A stretch of DNA of 64,000 bases from Pyxidicoccus parkwaysis (GTDB lineage: Bacteria > Myxococcota > Myxococcia > Myxococcales > Myxococcaceae). Below are positions 25,984 to 35,671 of this stretch, piece after piece. The stretch covers positions 12,259,001-12,323,000 of the forward strand of contig NZ_CP071090.1 of the NCBI RefSeq assembly GCF_017301735.1, written 5' to 3'. The translations under genes and the position numbers were made by a program. Positions within the stretch are counted from its first letter, which is position 1. Each line of letters opens with the position of its first letter. The notes below the pieces were generated by a model that saw only the letters and a program-made list of their open reading frames with translations, was not told where the DNA came from and did no database searches.

Positions 25984-26406
25984 CTACTCGTGGCCCTGCT
26001 GTCCGCCGTGGCCACCCGCCGAGGCGCCGCCGCTCTTCTCCGGCTTCGACTTCCCCGAGGCGCCAGCGGCGCCGCCCTGCTCGCCCGGCTCGGTGGACGT
26101 GCCCTGGGAGCCGGAGCCTCCCGTCGCGCTCTCACCGCCGGGGGCGTTGACCCGGTACGTCGCCGCCATGAACGTCCCCAGCCCTGCCCCGACGTCGGCG
26201 GGAAAGACACCGGGGGGCCTGCTGAGCCTCATGCTGCTGGGGCCCGCGGTGCCGCCCATCCGCAGGCTCTCGGAATAGGGGCGGCCGGCCGCGGCCCGGC
26301 TTCCGGTCACGGTGCGCTCCTGGACCCACTCCCCACGGCACCCGGCCGCCACGAGCGCACCGCCCGCGAGCAGCCCCACCACCCATCGCCTCGCGCCTTG
26401 CTTCAT
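25984..26406 (-). CDS. Small lipoprotein with Gly/Ser-rich tail
   Basis: A 140-residue lipoprotein: MKQGARRWVVGLLAGGALVA followed by lipobox Cys23. The middle contains SESLRMGGTAGPSS and FMAATYRVNAPGG; the C-terminal 45 residues are Gly/Ser/Glu/Lys-rich low complexity ending in GGHGGQQGHE. GGAGGAG precedes the ATG at 26406; a longer frame upstream lacks support. It is convergent with btuD, with stops only a few bases apart. No function is recognised. Confidence 0.7.
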   Translation of the reverse strand: MKQGARRWVVGLLAGGALVAAGCRGEWVQERTVTGSRAAAGRPYSESLRMGGTAGPSSMRLSRPPGVFPADVGAGLGTFMAATYRVNAPGGESATGGSGSQGTSTEPGEQGGAAGASGKSKPEKSGGASAGGHGGQQGHE

Positions 26407-26584
26407 GTCGTGCTCCTCGCCGCGGCCCTGGGAGAGGCCGCGCCTGTGGCTTTCGCGGCAAAGGTAGGGACGCGAGGGGAGGCCCGGGCACGAGGGCCGC
26501 CCTGGAGGCGGTGCCTCGTCCGGGCGCCCGGTGCGTGGGGGTTTTGACAAGAGACAGGCGGGCTTGAAAGCCTTGGAGGTGCCC

Positions 26585-28801
26585 ATGCTCCGCTACGCCC
26601 TGGCCATCTTCACCAGCGCCTTCCTGCTGTTCGGGGTGCAGCCGCTCGCGGGGCGCTATGCGCTGCCCTGGTTCGGCGGCACGCCCGCGGTGTGGACGGC
26701 GTGCATGCTCTTCTTCCAGGCCGCGCTGCTGGGAGGCTACGCGTACGCGCACGGGCTGGCGTCCAGGCTGGCGCCGCGCACGCAGGCGCGGGTGCACCTG
26801 GGGCTGCTCGTGGTGGCGGTGGCGGTGCTGGGCGCGCGGGCGCTGTGGGAGGGCTCACCGGTGGCGCCGGGGCCCGGGTGGCGGCCGGCGGACACGGACC
26901 TTCCGGTGCTGCGGCTGGTGGTGATGCTGGCCGCGACGATTGGGCTGCCCTTCTTCGTGCTGAGCACCACCGGGCCGCTGTTGCAGTCGTGGTTCGTCCT
27001 CGCGCGGCCGGGCCGCTCGCCGTATCCGCTGTACGCGCTGTCCAACGTGGGCTCGCTGCTGGCGCTGCTCGGCTATCCGTTCCTGGTGGAGCCCTGGGTG
27101 GGGCGCGGCGCGCAGGCGTGGGGCTGGGGCGCGGGCTTCGTCGTCTTCGCCGTGGCGTGCGCGGTGTGCGCCGTGGACGTGCTGCGCCGCGCGGGCACAC
27201 CCGAAGCCGCGCCCGAGGCCGTGACGAGCCTCCCGGACAATGACGAGCCCCGTCCCGGTGCGCGCCGCACGCTGGCGTGGCTCGGGCTCAGCGCGTGCGC
27301 GTCGGTGCTGCTGCTGGCGACGACGAACCAGCTCTCGCAGGACGTGGCCGCCGGCCCCTTCCTCTGGGTGATGCCGCTGGCCCTGTACCTCGTCACCTTC
27401 ATCCTCGCCTTCGCGCGCGAGTCCTTCTACTCGCGCGCGCTCTGCACGGTGCTGCTCATCGGCTCGGGGGCGGGCGTCGCGCACGTGCAGACGGCGGGGC
27501 CGCACGCCTCGCTCTGGGTGCAGCTCGTCTCCTACGCCACGGCCCTCTTCGCCGGCTGCATGGTGTGTCACGGCGAGCTGTACCGCCTGCGGCCCGCGCC
27601 CCGCCACCTGAGCGCCTTCTACCTGTGGGTCTCCGCGGGCGGAGTGCTCGGCGGCCTCTTCGTCAGCGTGCTGGCGCCGGCCCTCTTCCGCGCCTACTGG
27701 GAGTTCCCGCTGTCGCTCGTCGCCTGCTGTCTCCTCGCGCTCATGGGCATGGCGAGCCAGCCGGAGGCGGAGACGCGGAGCCTGCGGCTGCGGCGCGTGT
27801 TGCGCGGAGCCATGCTGCTCATCGTCGCGGGCAACCTCGTCTACACGATGGCCCGCGAGTACGGCCGCGCCAGCTTCAGCGCCCGCAACTTCTTCGGCGT
27901 GGTGCGCGTCATGGCGCAGTTCCAGGACGACTCGGAGCAGCGCTTCTACAGCCTGCGCCACGGCGCCATCACCCACGGCTGGCAGTACGTCGCCCCCGAG
28001 CGCCGCTCGCGCCCCACCACCTACTTCACGCGCGAGTCCGGCCTGGGGCTCGCCATCGCCGAGCAGCGCCGCCTGCGCGCGGCGGTGGGCCTGCCCCCGG
28101 GGCTGCGCGTGGGCGTGCTCGGCCTTGGCGTGGGCACGACGGCGGCCCTCATGGAGGCGGAGGACTCCCTCCGCTTCTACGAAATCAACCCGGTGGTCAT
28201 CGCGCTTGCCCAGGGCGAGGGCGGCTTCTTCTCCTTCCTGCACGACTCGCCCGCGAAGGTGGACGTCGTGGAGGGCGACGCGCGCATCTCCCTGGAGCGA
28301 GAATGGGAGCGCGGCGAGCCCCAGGGCTTCGACGTGCTCGCCCTGGACACCTTCTCCTCGGACGCCGTCCCGGTGCACCTGCTCACGCAGGAGGCGGTGG
28401 CGCTCTACGTGAAGCACCTCGCGCCGCATGGCGTGCTCGCGCTGCACATCAGCAACGTGCACCTGGACCTGGTACCGCTGACGCTGGCGCACGCGCGGGC
28501 GCTGGGCCTCAAGGCCTCCTTCGTCTTCCACGAGACGAGCGGCGATGCGCTGCGCAGCAACTGGATGCTGCTGAGCCCGGACCGCGAGTTCTCCTGGGGG
28601 CCCACCTTCACGAAGGCCCAGGCGCGCGTGCGCCGCCTCGGCCTGCGCGGCGAGCCGGACTTCACGTGGACGGACGAGCTGAGCAGCGTGCTGCGCGTGC
28701 TCCGCCATCCCGGCACGGCCGCGCCGGACGTCATGGACGTGGAGGCGTCGTCTCCGGGCACGCAGGCCACCACGCCCGTGTCCCAGTCAGAGCCCGAGTG
28801 A
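26585..28801 (+). CDS. Membrane protein fused to spermidine synthase-like domain
   Basis: A 738-residue protein. The N-terminal about 420 residues contain around ten or more membrane helices. The C-terminal about 270 residues form a Rossmann methyltransferase-like domain of the spermidine synthase superfamily, with GVLGLGVGTTAALM, an acidic residue in FYEINPVV, and EGDARISLE. Such fused MFS/spermidine-synthase-like proteins are widespread, and their substrate is not established; classical polyamine catalytic residues cannot be confirmed by eye. The ATG at 26585 has an excellent GGAGGTG site. The gene is divergent from the small lipoprotein. Confidence 0.82.
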   Translation: MLRYALAIFTSAFLLFGVQPLAGRYALPWFGGTPAVWTACMLFFQAALLGGYAYAHGLASRLAPRTQARVHLGLLVVAVAVLGARALWEGSPVAPGPGWRPADTDLPVLRLVVMLAATIGLPFFVLSTTGPLLQSWFVLARPGRSPYPLYALSNVGSLLALLGYPFLVEPWVGRGAQAWGWGAGFVVFAVACAVCAVDVLRRAGTPEAAPEAVTSLPDNDEPRPGARRTLAWLGLSACASVLLLATTNQLSQDVAAGPFLWVMPLALYLVTFILAFARESFYSRALCTVLLIGSGAGVAHVQTAGPHASLWVQLVSYATALFAGCMVCHGELYRLRPAPRHLSAFYLWVSAGGVLGGLFVSVLAPALFRAYWEFPLSLVACCLLALMGMASQPEAETRSLRLRRVLRGAMLLIVAGNLVYTMAREYGRASFSARNFFGVVRVMAQFQDDSEQRFYSLRHGAITHGWQYVAPERRSRPTTYFTRESGLGLAIAEQRRLRAAVGLPPGLRVGVLGLGVGTTAALMEAEDSLRFYEINPVVIALAQGEGGFFSFLHDSPAKVDVVEGDARISLEREWERGEPQGFDVLALDTFSSDAVPVHLLTQEAVALYVKHLAPHGVLALHISNVHLDLVPLTLAHARALGLKASFVFHETSGDALRSNWMLLSPDREFSWGPTFTKAQARVRRLGLRGEPDFTWTDELSSVLRVLRHPGTAAPDVMDVEASSPGTQATTPVSQSEPE

Positions 28802-28802
28802 C

Positions 28803-29567
28803 TCAGGCGTGGGGCGCGGGGCGAGGCTGCGCCGCGGGGCTCAAGTCCAGCACCACCAGCAGGAGCAGCACCGCGCACGGCAGCCCCAGCGTGGCGGGGC
28901 CGTACTGGAGGAAGAGCATGGGGCCGCTGGTGCAGCCGAAGAGGAACGCGGCGCCCAGCCCCAGGTGCAGCCGCGTGCGCTCGAACTGGATGGCGGTGGG
29001 CAGTGCGCGCAGTTGCCGCAGGAAGCCCCGCGCGCCCTGGCCCCGCGAGCCCTCGCGCACCCACGTCACCATCTGCACCAGCTGGATGCCGATGTCGGTG
29101 ATGACGCCCGTCATGTGCGTGGTGCGCACCACCGCGCCGGACACGCGGGTGACGAGCGCGTTCTGCAGGCCCATGGCGAAGGCCAGGCCCCACATGAGCG
29201 TCGGCTCGTGCGCGCCGGGCACGGACGAGAGCCACAGGCCGATGCCGCCCAGCAGCGACACCTCCAGCAGCAGGGGCGCCGCGTGCCGCCCGCGCGCGCG
29301 GTGACGCGAGGCCTCCAGCAGCGCCGTCGCGGCCACCGCCCCCAGCAGGAAGGACAGCAGCACCTGCGCCGCCAGCCCGGCCGCGGACCACCGGCCCAGG
29401 GCGAGCGACTCGCCCAGCGTGGCCACGTTCCCGGACATGTGCGACGTGTGCATGCCGAGCGCCACGAAGCCCGTGGCATTCACCGCGCCGGCCACACCCG
29501 CGAGCAACACCGACAGCAGCGTGTACGCGCGCCGGTTGCTCGGGGAGGATTGGGGACTGAAAGGCAT
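28803..29567 (-). CDS. DUF1275 (YoaK-like) membrane protein
   Basis: A 254-residue protein with about six membrane segments and family landmarks GAVNATGFVALG, HMSGNVATLG, GLQNALVTRVSG and RTTHMTGVITDIG. DUF1275 proteins are inner-membrane proteins of unknown transport function. The ATG at 29567 gives a normal N-terminus; a GTG at 29606 would add 13 residues. It converges on the spermidine-synthase-like gene with a one-base gap between stops. Confidence 0.85.
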   Translation of the reverse strand: MPFSPQSSPSNRRAYTLLSVLLAGVAGAVNATGFVALGMHTSHMSGNVATLGESLALGRWSAAGLAAQVLLSFLLGAVAATALLEASRHRARGRHAAPLLLEVSLLGGIGLWLSSVPGAHEPTLMWGLAFAMGLQNALVTRVSGAVVRTTHMTGVITDIGIQLVQMVTWVREGSRGQGARGFLRQLRALPTAIQFERTRLHLGLGAAFLFGCTSGPMLFLQYGPATLGLPCAVLLLLVVLDLSPAAQPRPAPHA

Positions 29568-29679
29568 ACGGCGCAAACACCCCTGAGGGACGCCAAACGC
29601 TAACACGCGTCAGCACGGCGCGCGGACGTCCCCCTTCATGCCCGGCCGCCCGGCGAGGCAGGAGGCCGGAGGGATGCAC

Positions 29680-30024
29680 TCAGCCCGGCGGCCACATGAG
29701 GGGCCGGCCCGCCAGCATGTGCAGGTGGATGTGGAACACCGTCTGTCCCGCGTCGCGCTGGGTGTTCATCACCAGCCGGTAGCCGTTGTCGGCGTGGCCG
29801 CGCTCGCGGGCCAGCCTGGCGGCGGCGGTGTAGAGGTGGCCCACCAATTCGCGGTCCTCCAGGGCGATGTCGTTCACCGTGGGGATGTGCTTCAGGGGGA
29901 TGAACAGCACGTGCGTGGGTGCCTGGGGATTGATGTCCTCGAAGGCCAGGCACACCTCGTCGCGGTACACCACCCGGGCGGGGATGTGGCCGTCGCGGAT
30001 TTTGCAGAAGAGGCAGTCGGACAT
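29680..30024 (-). CDS. HIT family nucleotide hydrolase (HINT-like)
   Basis: A 114-residue protein of the histidine-triad superfamily. The N-terminal CLFCKI motif is typical of HINT proteins, and the catalytic triad FHIHLHML (HxHxH) is intact near residue 98. HINT enzymes hydrolyse adenosine phosphoramidates and other aminoacyl-AMP-type substrates. Length and both landmarks match the family. The start codon ATG gives MSDCLFCK, the canonical N-terminus. It lies between the DUF1275 gene and the GT-C gene on the same strand. Confidence 0.93.
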   Translation of the reverse strand: MSDCLFCKIRDGHIPARVVYRDEVCLAFEDINPQAPTHVLFIPLKHIPTVNDIALEDRELVGHLYTAAARLARERGHADNGYRLVMNTQRDAGQTVFHIHLHMLAGRPLMWPPG

Positions 30025-30083
30025 TCCCCGGGCTTAGCAACGCGCGGGCCTGGGGGGAATGGTCTCGATGGGCTTCTGTCGTC

Positions 30084-31586
30084 TCACGGCAGCCGCCACG
30101 AGAAGCCCGGGTCCGGCACGCAGTCCCCGCGCAGGCGCGAGAGCACCAGCGGCCCCGAGCGCGCCAGCACCTCGCCCGGCGCATAGGCCGCGGGGGTGAT
30201 GACGTGGCTGTAGAGGCCCGAGTCCCGGCGCGGCCCGTTGTACGGGTACAGCGGCACCGGCTGGTGGAAGTAGCTGTAGCCGCCCGTCCACGCCAGGTGC
30301 GCCACCTCGATTTTCAGCCCGCAGATGTCATGCCGCGCACTGGCCGCCAGCAGGAGCCGGTTGATGTCTCCCGCGTCGTCCCACGCGCTCGCCCCCGGCC
30401 TCGAGTCCTCGTACTGCCCCACGTCGCCGAAGGTGAGCTGCCCCGCGCGCAACCCGGACACGGCCGCCACCGCCACCACGCCCAGCACCGCGAGGTTGCC
30501 GAGTCGCGAGCCCAGGCCCGGCAGCACCGCGTCCAGCCCCACGCCCGCGAGCGCCGCCATCAACGGCAGCATCGGCACCAGGAAGCGCAACTCCTTGTGC
30601 GGCTGCAGGGCATGCAGCAGGAAGAAGAGCGCCGCGACGGCCAGCAGCCCCGGCGCCCGGCGCCACGCCAGCAGCGCCAGCACGCCGGTGACGAGCGTCA
30701 CCGCCGGCATGCCGTGGAAGAGCACGCGGCCGTAGTAGCTGAAGGGCGCCGTGCCCCAGCCGGCCGCGCCGTTCCGCAGGACGTTGAAGTCCAGATACAC
30801 CAGCGCCGAGTGGAACCAGCGGCCCCACGTCAGCCAGTCGAGCAGCCCGTACGCGAAGGCCCACCCGGCGAGCACCGCCAGCGACTCGCCCGCCGCGCGC
30901 CACCGCCGCTGCGCCGCGAGCACCACCAGCAGGCCCACGCAGAAGATGCCGTTCTGCAGGCGCAGCAGCACCGCCACGCCCAGCAGGCTCGCCCCCCACA
31001 GCACCGCGCGCCGCGTGCTCCCTTTCGGCAGGGCCAGCGCCAGTCCCAGCACCACCGGCAGCGCGGACGCGTTCTCACTCAGCGCCCGGGGCGCGAAGTA
31101 GAGGGGCACCGCCGCCAGCGCGAAGAGGGACGCGCCCGCGGCCGCTGCCACCTCCGACGCGCCATGCGCCCGCGCCAGCCGCCAGCTCCCCCACGCCGTC
31201 GCCACCCCCACCAGCCCGAAGAAGACCTTCACCACGTCCAGGTACGCGCCCGGCGCGGTGACACCGAGCAGCCGTGCGAGCCCCAGCACCGCCGCCACCA
31301 GCCCGGGGAGCACCCAGTTGCGCGCGCCCTCGACGAACTCCCAGGCCACCAGGCCGTACCCGTAGACGAGCCGGTGCGCCGGCTCCAGGCTCTGGTACAC
31401 CTCGTCCGGCCAGTAGATGCCCTCATCGTTGAGGGCCCAATGAATCCGGAAGGCGGCACCCGCGGCCAGGACGACCCAGAGCAGGGTCCGGCCGAGATGG
31501 CGCCCGGAGAGGGCGTCCGAGGGGCCACCGGGGGAGGCTCCGGAGGAGTCGCTGGAGGTGGGAGCGGGTGGCGGGGTGGGGCTCAC
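30084..31586 (-). CDS. GT-C mannosyltransferase-like membrane protein (GT22 type)
   Basis: A 500-residue polytopic protein with around ten helices. The first loop carries the acidic motif WPDEVYQSLEPAHRLVYGYG, and a later loop has HKELRFLVPMLPL. Both resemble ALG9/PIG-B-type (GT22) glycosyltransferases, which transfer sugars from lipid-linked donors. Acceptor and sugar are unknown. The GTG at 31586 has GAGGTG upstream; a TTG at 31604 with GGAAGG is an alternative start. The gene is divergent from hprK with only about 50 bases between starts, so the two promoters must be tightly packed or overlap. Confidence 0.78.
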   Translation of the reverse strand: MSPTPPPAPTSSDSSGASPGGPSDALSGRHLGRTLLWVVLAAGAAFRIHWALNDEGIYWPDEVYQSLEPAHRLVYGYGLVAWEFVEGARNWVLPGLVAAVLGLARLLGVTAPGAYLDVVKVFFGLVGVATAWGSWRLARAHGASEVAAAAGASLFALAAVPLYFAPRALSENASALPVVLGLALALPKGSTRRAVLWGASLLGVAVLLRLQNGIFCVGLLVVLAAQRRWRAAGESLAVLAGWAFAYGLLDWLTWGRWFHSALVYLDFNVLRNGAAGWGTAPFSYYGRVLFHGMPAVTLVTGVLALLAWRRAPGLLAVAALFFLLHALQPHKELRFLVPMLPLMAALAGVGLDAVLPGLGSRLGNLAVLGVVAVAAVSGLRAGQLTFGDVGQYEDSRPGASAWDDAGDINRLLLAASARHDICGLKIEVAHLAWTGGYSYFHQPVPLYPYNGPRRDSGLYSHVITPAAYAPGEVLARSGPLVLSRLRGDCVPDPGFSWRLP

Positions 31587-31636
31587 GGTCGGCGGGCACC
31601 TCAAGAGGGCCTTCCGGTGATATCCACGTCCTGACG

Positions 31637-32598
<962 letters not shown>

Positions 32599-32602
<4 letters not shown>

Positions 32603-33462
32603 CCGCCCCCTCTAAGCAGATTGTCGTCATCACCGGCATGTCGGGTTCCGGCAAGTCCACGGCCATCCGGGCGCTGGAGGATGCGGGCTTCTTCTGCATC
32701 GACAACCTGCCGGTGCTGCTGTTGCCCAAGCTCACGGAGCTGGCCGGAGGCGGCCACATCGAGCGCATGGCCCTGGTGGTGGACGTGCGCGAGGGTGTCT
32801 TCCTCAAGGACGCCCCGCGAATCCTCGCCGAGGTCCGCCGCGCCGGGCACCAGGTGGAGGTGCTCTTCCTGGACTCCAGCGATGACAGCCTCATCCGCCG
32901 CTTCAGCGAGACGCGCCGCCGCCACCCGCTCGCCCCCAACGGCTCCGTCGCCGACGGCATCAAGGCCGAGCGCCAGGAGCTGCGTGACTTGCGCGAGCTG
33001 GCGGACCAGGTCATCGACTCGTCCGCGCTGAACGTCCACGACTTGAAGCGCATGGTGCAGGCGCGCTTCAGCCCGGAGCCGGCGGCCGGGCCCAGCCTGT
33101 CCATCATGTCCTTCGGCTACCGGTACGGCGTGCCGCCGCAGGCGGACCTCGTGCTGGACGTGCGCTTCTTGCCCAACCCGTACTTCGTCCCCGAGCTGAA
33201 GGGGCTGACGGGCAAGGTGCCCAAGGTGGCCGCCTACGTCCTGGACCGCGAGGAGACGCAGCAGTTCCTCGACAAGGTGGTGGACCTCTGCCGCTTCCTC
33301 TTCCCCCGCTACCAGAAGGAGGGGAAGGCCTACCTCACCGTGGCGCTGGGGTGCACCGGTGGCAAACACCGCTCGGTGGCAATCGCAGCTGAGTTGACGC
33401 GGCGCCTCCAGGACGCCAACACCCGCGTCCAGCTCTGGGACCGCGACATCGAGAAGGAATGA
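32599..33462 (+). CDS. rapZ: RapZ-like nucleotide-binding protein (RNase adapter family)
   Basis: A 287-residue RapZ/YvcJ family protein with Walker A GMSGSGKST (about 13-21), FFCIDNLPVLLLP, the segment FGYRYGVPPQADLVLDVRFL and GCTGGKHRS near residue 252. In Escherichia coli RapZ guides RNase E to the GlmZ RNA to control GlcN6P synthase; in other phyla the role is less clear. The GTG start overlaps the hprK stop by four bases, a linkage conserved in many Gram-negative genomes. Confidence 0.95.
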
Positions 33463-33537
33463 TGAATGGGCCCCCGTGTTTGGTTTTGAACGGGGCTTCA
33501 CTTAAAGTCCGGAACTCCCCGCAACCGGAGTTTCGGC

Positions 33538-34149
33538 ATGTCATTCGTCAAGCGCGCTGTCTGGCTTTGTGCCGCCGTGTCCCTGTCCGCCTGTGGAGGG
33601 CCGGAGGAGGCCTCGCGGGCGCCTTCCGGGTCCGAGTCGCTGGGCGCCCAGTCGAGCGCGCTGCTCACGGGCACGTCGAATGGCTGCACGTTCTCCATCG
33701 ACAAGTTCAACGTGCCGCTGTCTCCGCCGTACTACAACATCTACCTGCGGCGCTCGGCGTCGGGGACGTGCGCGTATCCCGCGAGTGGTCCGGTGATTGA
33801 AGTCTCCTACACCAACCCGCCCATCTCCCTCGCGGCGAACAACCTGGGCGTCGTCACGGGCTACTCGTATCGCGGCTCGCCGTCGCCCTCGGGCAACATC
33901 CAGTGCCGCGTGCGTCACTATGACCCGGCCACCATGACGGTGGTGCGCGAGCACGACATCGTCGTCCTCTACGGTGCGGGCAACGTGGAGAGCTGCAACG
34001 TGGCCATCTCCAGCGACGGCACCACCGTGACGGTGGGCGGCACGAAGACGGGCCCCCTCCAGGGAGAGACGGGCAGCGGCACCCGCTACGTGGCCACCTT
34101 CCCGAACTTCTTCACCAGCACCACGCCGCCCACGTACACCGCCTACTGA
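33538..34149 (+). CDS. Lipoprotein of unknown function
   Basis: A 203-residue lipoprotein: MSFVKRAVWLCAAVSLSAC with Cys19 as lipidation site, then a Ser/Gly-rich linker and a beta-rich domain. That domain contains three Cys and Tyr/Asn-rich strands (PPYYNIYLRR, TGYSYRGSPS). No family is recognised. GGAG lies upstream of the ATG. It is convergent with the next minus-strand gene, with 21 bases between the stops. Confidence 0.7.
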   Translation: MSFVKRAVWLCAAVSLSACGGPEEASRAPSGSESLGAQSSALLTGTSNGCTFSIDKFNVPLSPPYYNIYLRRSASGTCAYPASGPVIEVSYTNPPISLAANNLGVVTGYSYRGSPSPSGNIQCRVRHYDPATMTVVREHDIVVLYGAGNVESCNVAISSDGTTVTVGGTKTGPLQGETGSGTRYVATFPNFFTSTTPPTYTAY

Positions 34150-34170
34150 GTGGGCGGCGGGCCGCAGGGC

Positions 34171-35481
34171 TCAGGACGCGTCCTGGGCCTTGTGGAGCCA
34201 CTTCTCGAAGGCCTCGGCGACCTCCTTCGGCTTGCTGGACAGCGGGTTGACGAGGTCCTTCAACACGTCGTCGGCGATGCTTCCCTTGCTGAGCAGCACG
34301 CCGGTGAGCAGGCCGTCCCTGGCGATGGCGTCCGTGTCCAACTGGTAGTGGCCATTCTTGTCCTTCTTGGGCTGGCCGTTGTCATCGCGCTTCACGTATT
34401 CGCCGTGGGTGGCGTACTCGTCCACGCGGTTCCTGGACTCGCCGCTGTCGTAGTAGCCCTTCATCGCGTCGCCGAGCGACTGGTTGGGGTTGGTCTCCAG
34501 CCGCTTCGCGAGGTTGAGGCCGTCGAGGTCGCCGTTCCAGTCGTAGTTGCTCTCGCTGGCAATGGCCACGTCGGCGGGCTGGCCCTCGTAGCGCTTCTTG
34601 ACGGCGGAGCCGAGGTCTCCCGTCAGCGTGACGAAGCCCTTGTCGAAGGGGTTGGGGATGCGCGTCCCTCCACCGGGCAGCTTCTTCAGGATGTCGCCCA
34701 GCTTCTCCTGTCCCACGGCCTTGGCCAGGTCGTCCACGGCCAGTGTGTCGGGCACGCGGTCCTTGTTCACCTGCCAGTCCATGCCGCACAGCACGTGGCC
34801 CATGTCCACCGGCTGGCCATCCGGGGTGCGCATGGCTCCCGGGTAGCCGCCCACGGCGGGCTCGTTGTTCTTCGCCTCACCGGGGACGTGGGGCAGGCCC
34901 AGCGCGAGCACCTGGTTGTCGGTCGCCGTCCGCGAGCCGCCCGCCAGGTTCCACAGGTCGCTGTTGTAGTAGGTCTGCCGGGCCATCGTGATGGCCTGCT
35001 CCTTGCCGTACTTCTGCTCCAGCTCACCCAGGCGCTTCTCGGTGACGACGAACTGCGCCTTCTCCACGTCGTCCTTCAATTCCGGGTCATCGAATTGGGA
35101 CTTCTCCAGCGCCTCCAGGTCCTTGACCTCCTGCTCCGCGCTGGAGATGGCGCTCGGGTTCGGTCTGTCCTGGGTCCTCAGCTCGCCCAGCCTCTGGCGC
35201 GCCTTGGAGAGCTTGTCCTGCGTCTCCAGCACCTTCGGGTCGACGCCGTCGACGGGGGCGAGGGCCTCCGTCCTGGGAGCCTCGCTGAGGCCGGCCGTGC
35301 CCGTCGCGCCGCCGTCCAGCGCCACCGGGCCCTTGCGAGGCGCGTGCTCGAAGGTGTCCTCCTGCGCGCGGCGCGTGGCGGGCCCGCCCTGCGTCGAGGG
35401 GGAGTTGGACGGCTCCGAGCGGGGGGACTCCACTCGCTGGGGAGCGAAGGTGGGACGGGACTGGATGCGTGGGGGGCTCAT
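34171..35481 (-). CDS. Modular protein with disordered N-terminus, unknown function
   Basis: A 436-residue protein without a signal peptide. Residues 1-75 are low-complexity (MSPPRIQSRPTFAPQRVESP). A helical, coiled-coil-like segment (about 80-165) includes KLSKARQRLGELRTQ and AEQEVKDLEALEKS. A compact C-terminal domain (about 170-436) is rich in Asp/Gly/Trp with DMGHVLCGMDWQVN, ESNYDWNGDLDGLN and DEYATHGEYVKRDDNG. The arrangement of disordered leader, helices and globular domain resembles secreted effectors or polymorphic toxins of myxobacteria, but no catalytic family is recognised. A similarly organised protein with a peptidase domain lies at 37741-38742. Confidence 0.65.
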   Translation of the reverse strand: MSPPRIQSRPTFAPQRVESPRSEPSNSPSTQGGPATRRAQEDTFEHAPRKGPVALDGGATGTAGLSEAPRTEALAPVDGVDPKVLETQDKLSKARQRLGELRTQDRPNPSAISSAEQEVKDLEALEKSQFDDPELKDDVEKAQFVVTEKRLGELEQKYGKEQAITMARQTYYNSDLWNLAGGSRTATDNQVLALGLPHVPGEAKNNEPAVGGYPGAMRTPDGQPVDMGHVLCGMDWQVNKDRVPDTLAVDDLAKAVGQEKLGDILKKLPGGGTRIPNPFDKGFVTLTGDLGSAVKKRYEGQPADVAIASESNYDWNGDLDGLNLAKRLETNPNQSLGDAMKGYYDSGESRNRVDEYATHGEYVKRDDNGQPKKDKNGHYQLDTDAIARDGLLTGVLLSKGSIADDVLKDLVNPLSSKPKEVAEAFEKWLHKAQDAS

Positions 35482-35604
35482 GCGCGGCCTCGGTGAAGGC
35501 CGGGACGGTGGGGGCCGTCCCGGGTGGGTTCACTGAGGAGGACAGGCGATGCCCGCCGACATCCCAGAAAAGAATTCGCGAGCGATTCGAGGCCAGAATG
35601 AACA

Positions 35605-35634
35605 GCCCCCGCGCTCCATGAGAGACGCGGGGGC
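35605..35634 (-). terminator. Hairpin terminator after metzincin gene
   Basis: GCCCCCGCG (35605-35613) pairs perfectly with CGCGGGGGC (35626-35634). It lies about 40 bases past the stop codon at 35672 on the minus strand. There is no long T-tract. Confidence 0.65.
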
Positions 35635-35671
35635 CAGCTTCAACCCGTCTCCAGAAGGATGCCCCTCCGCG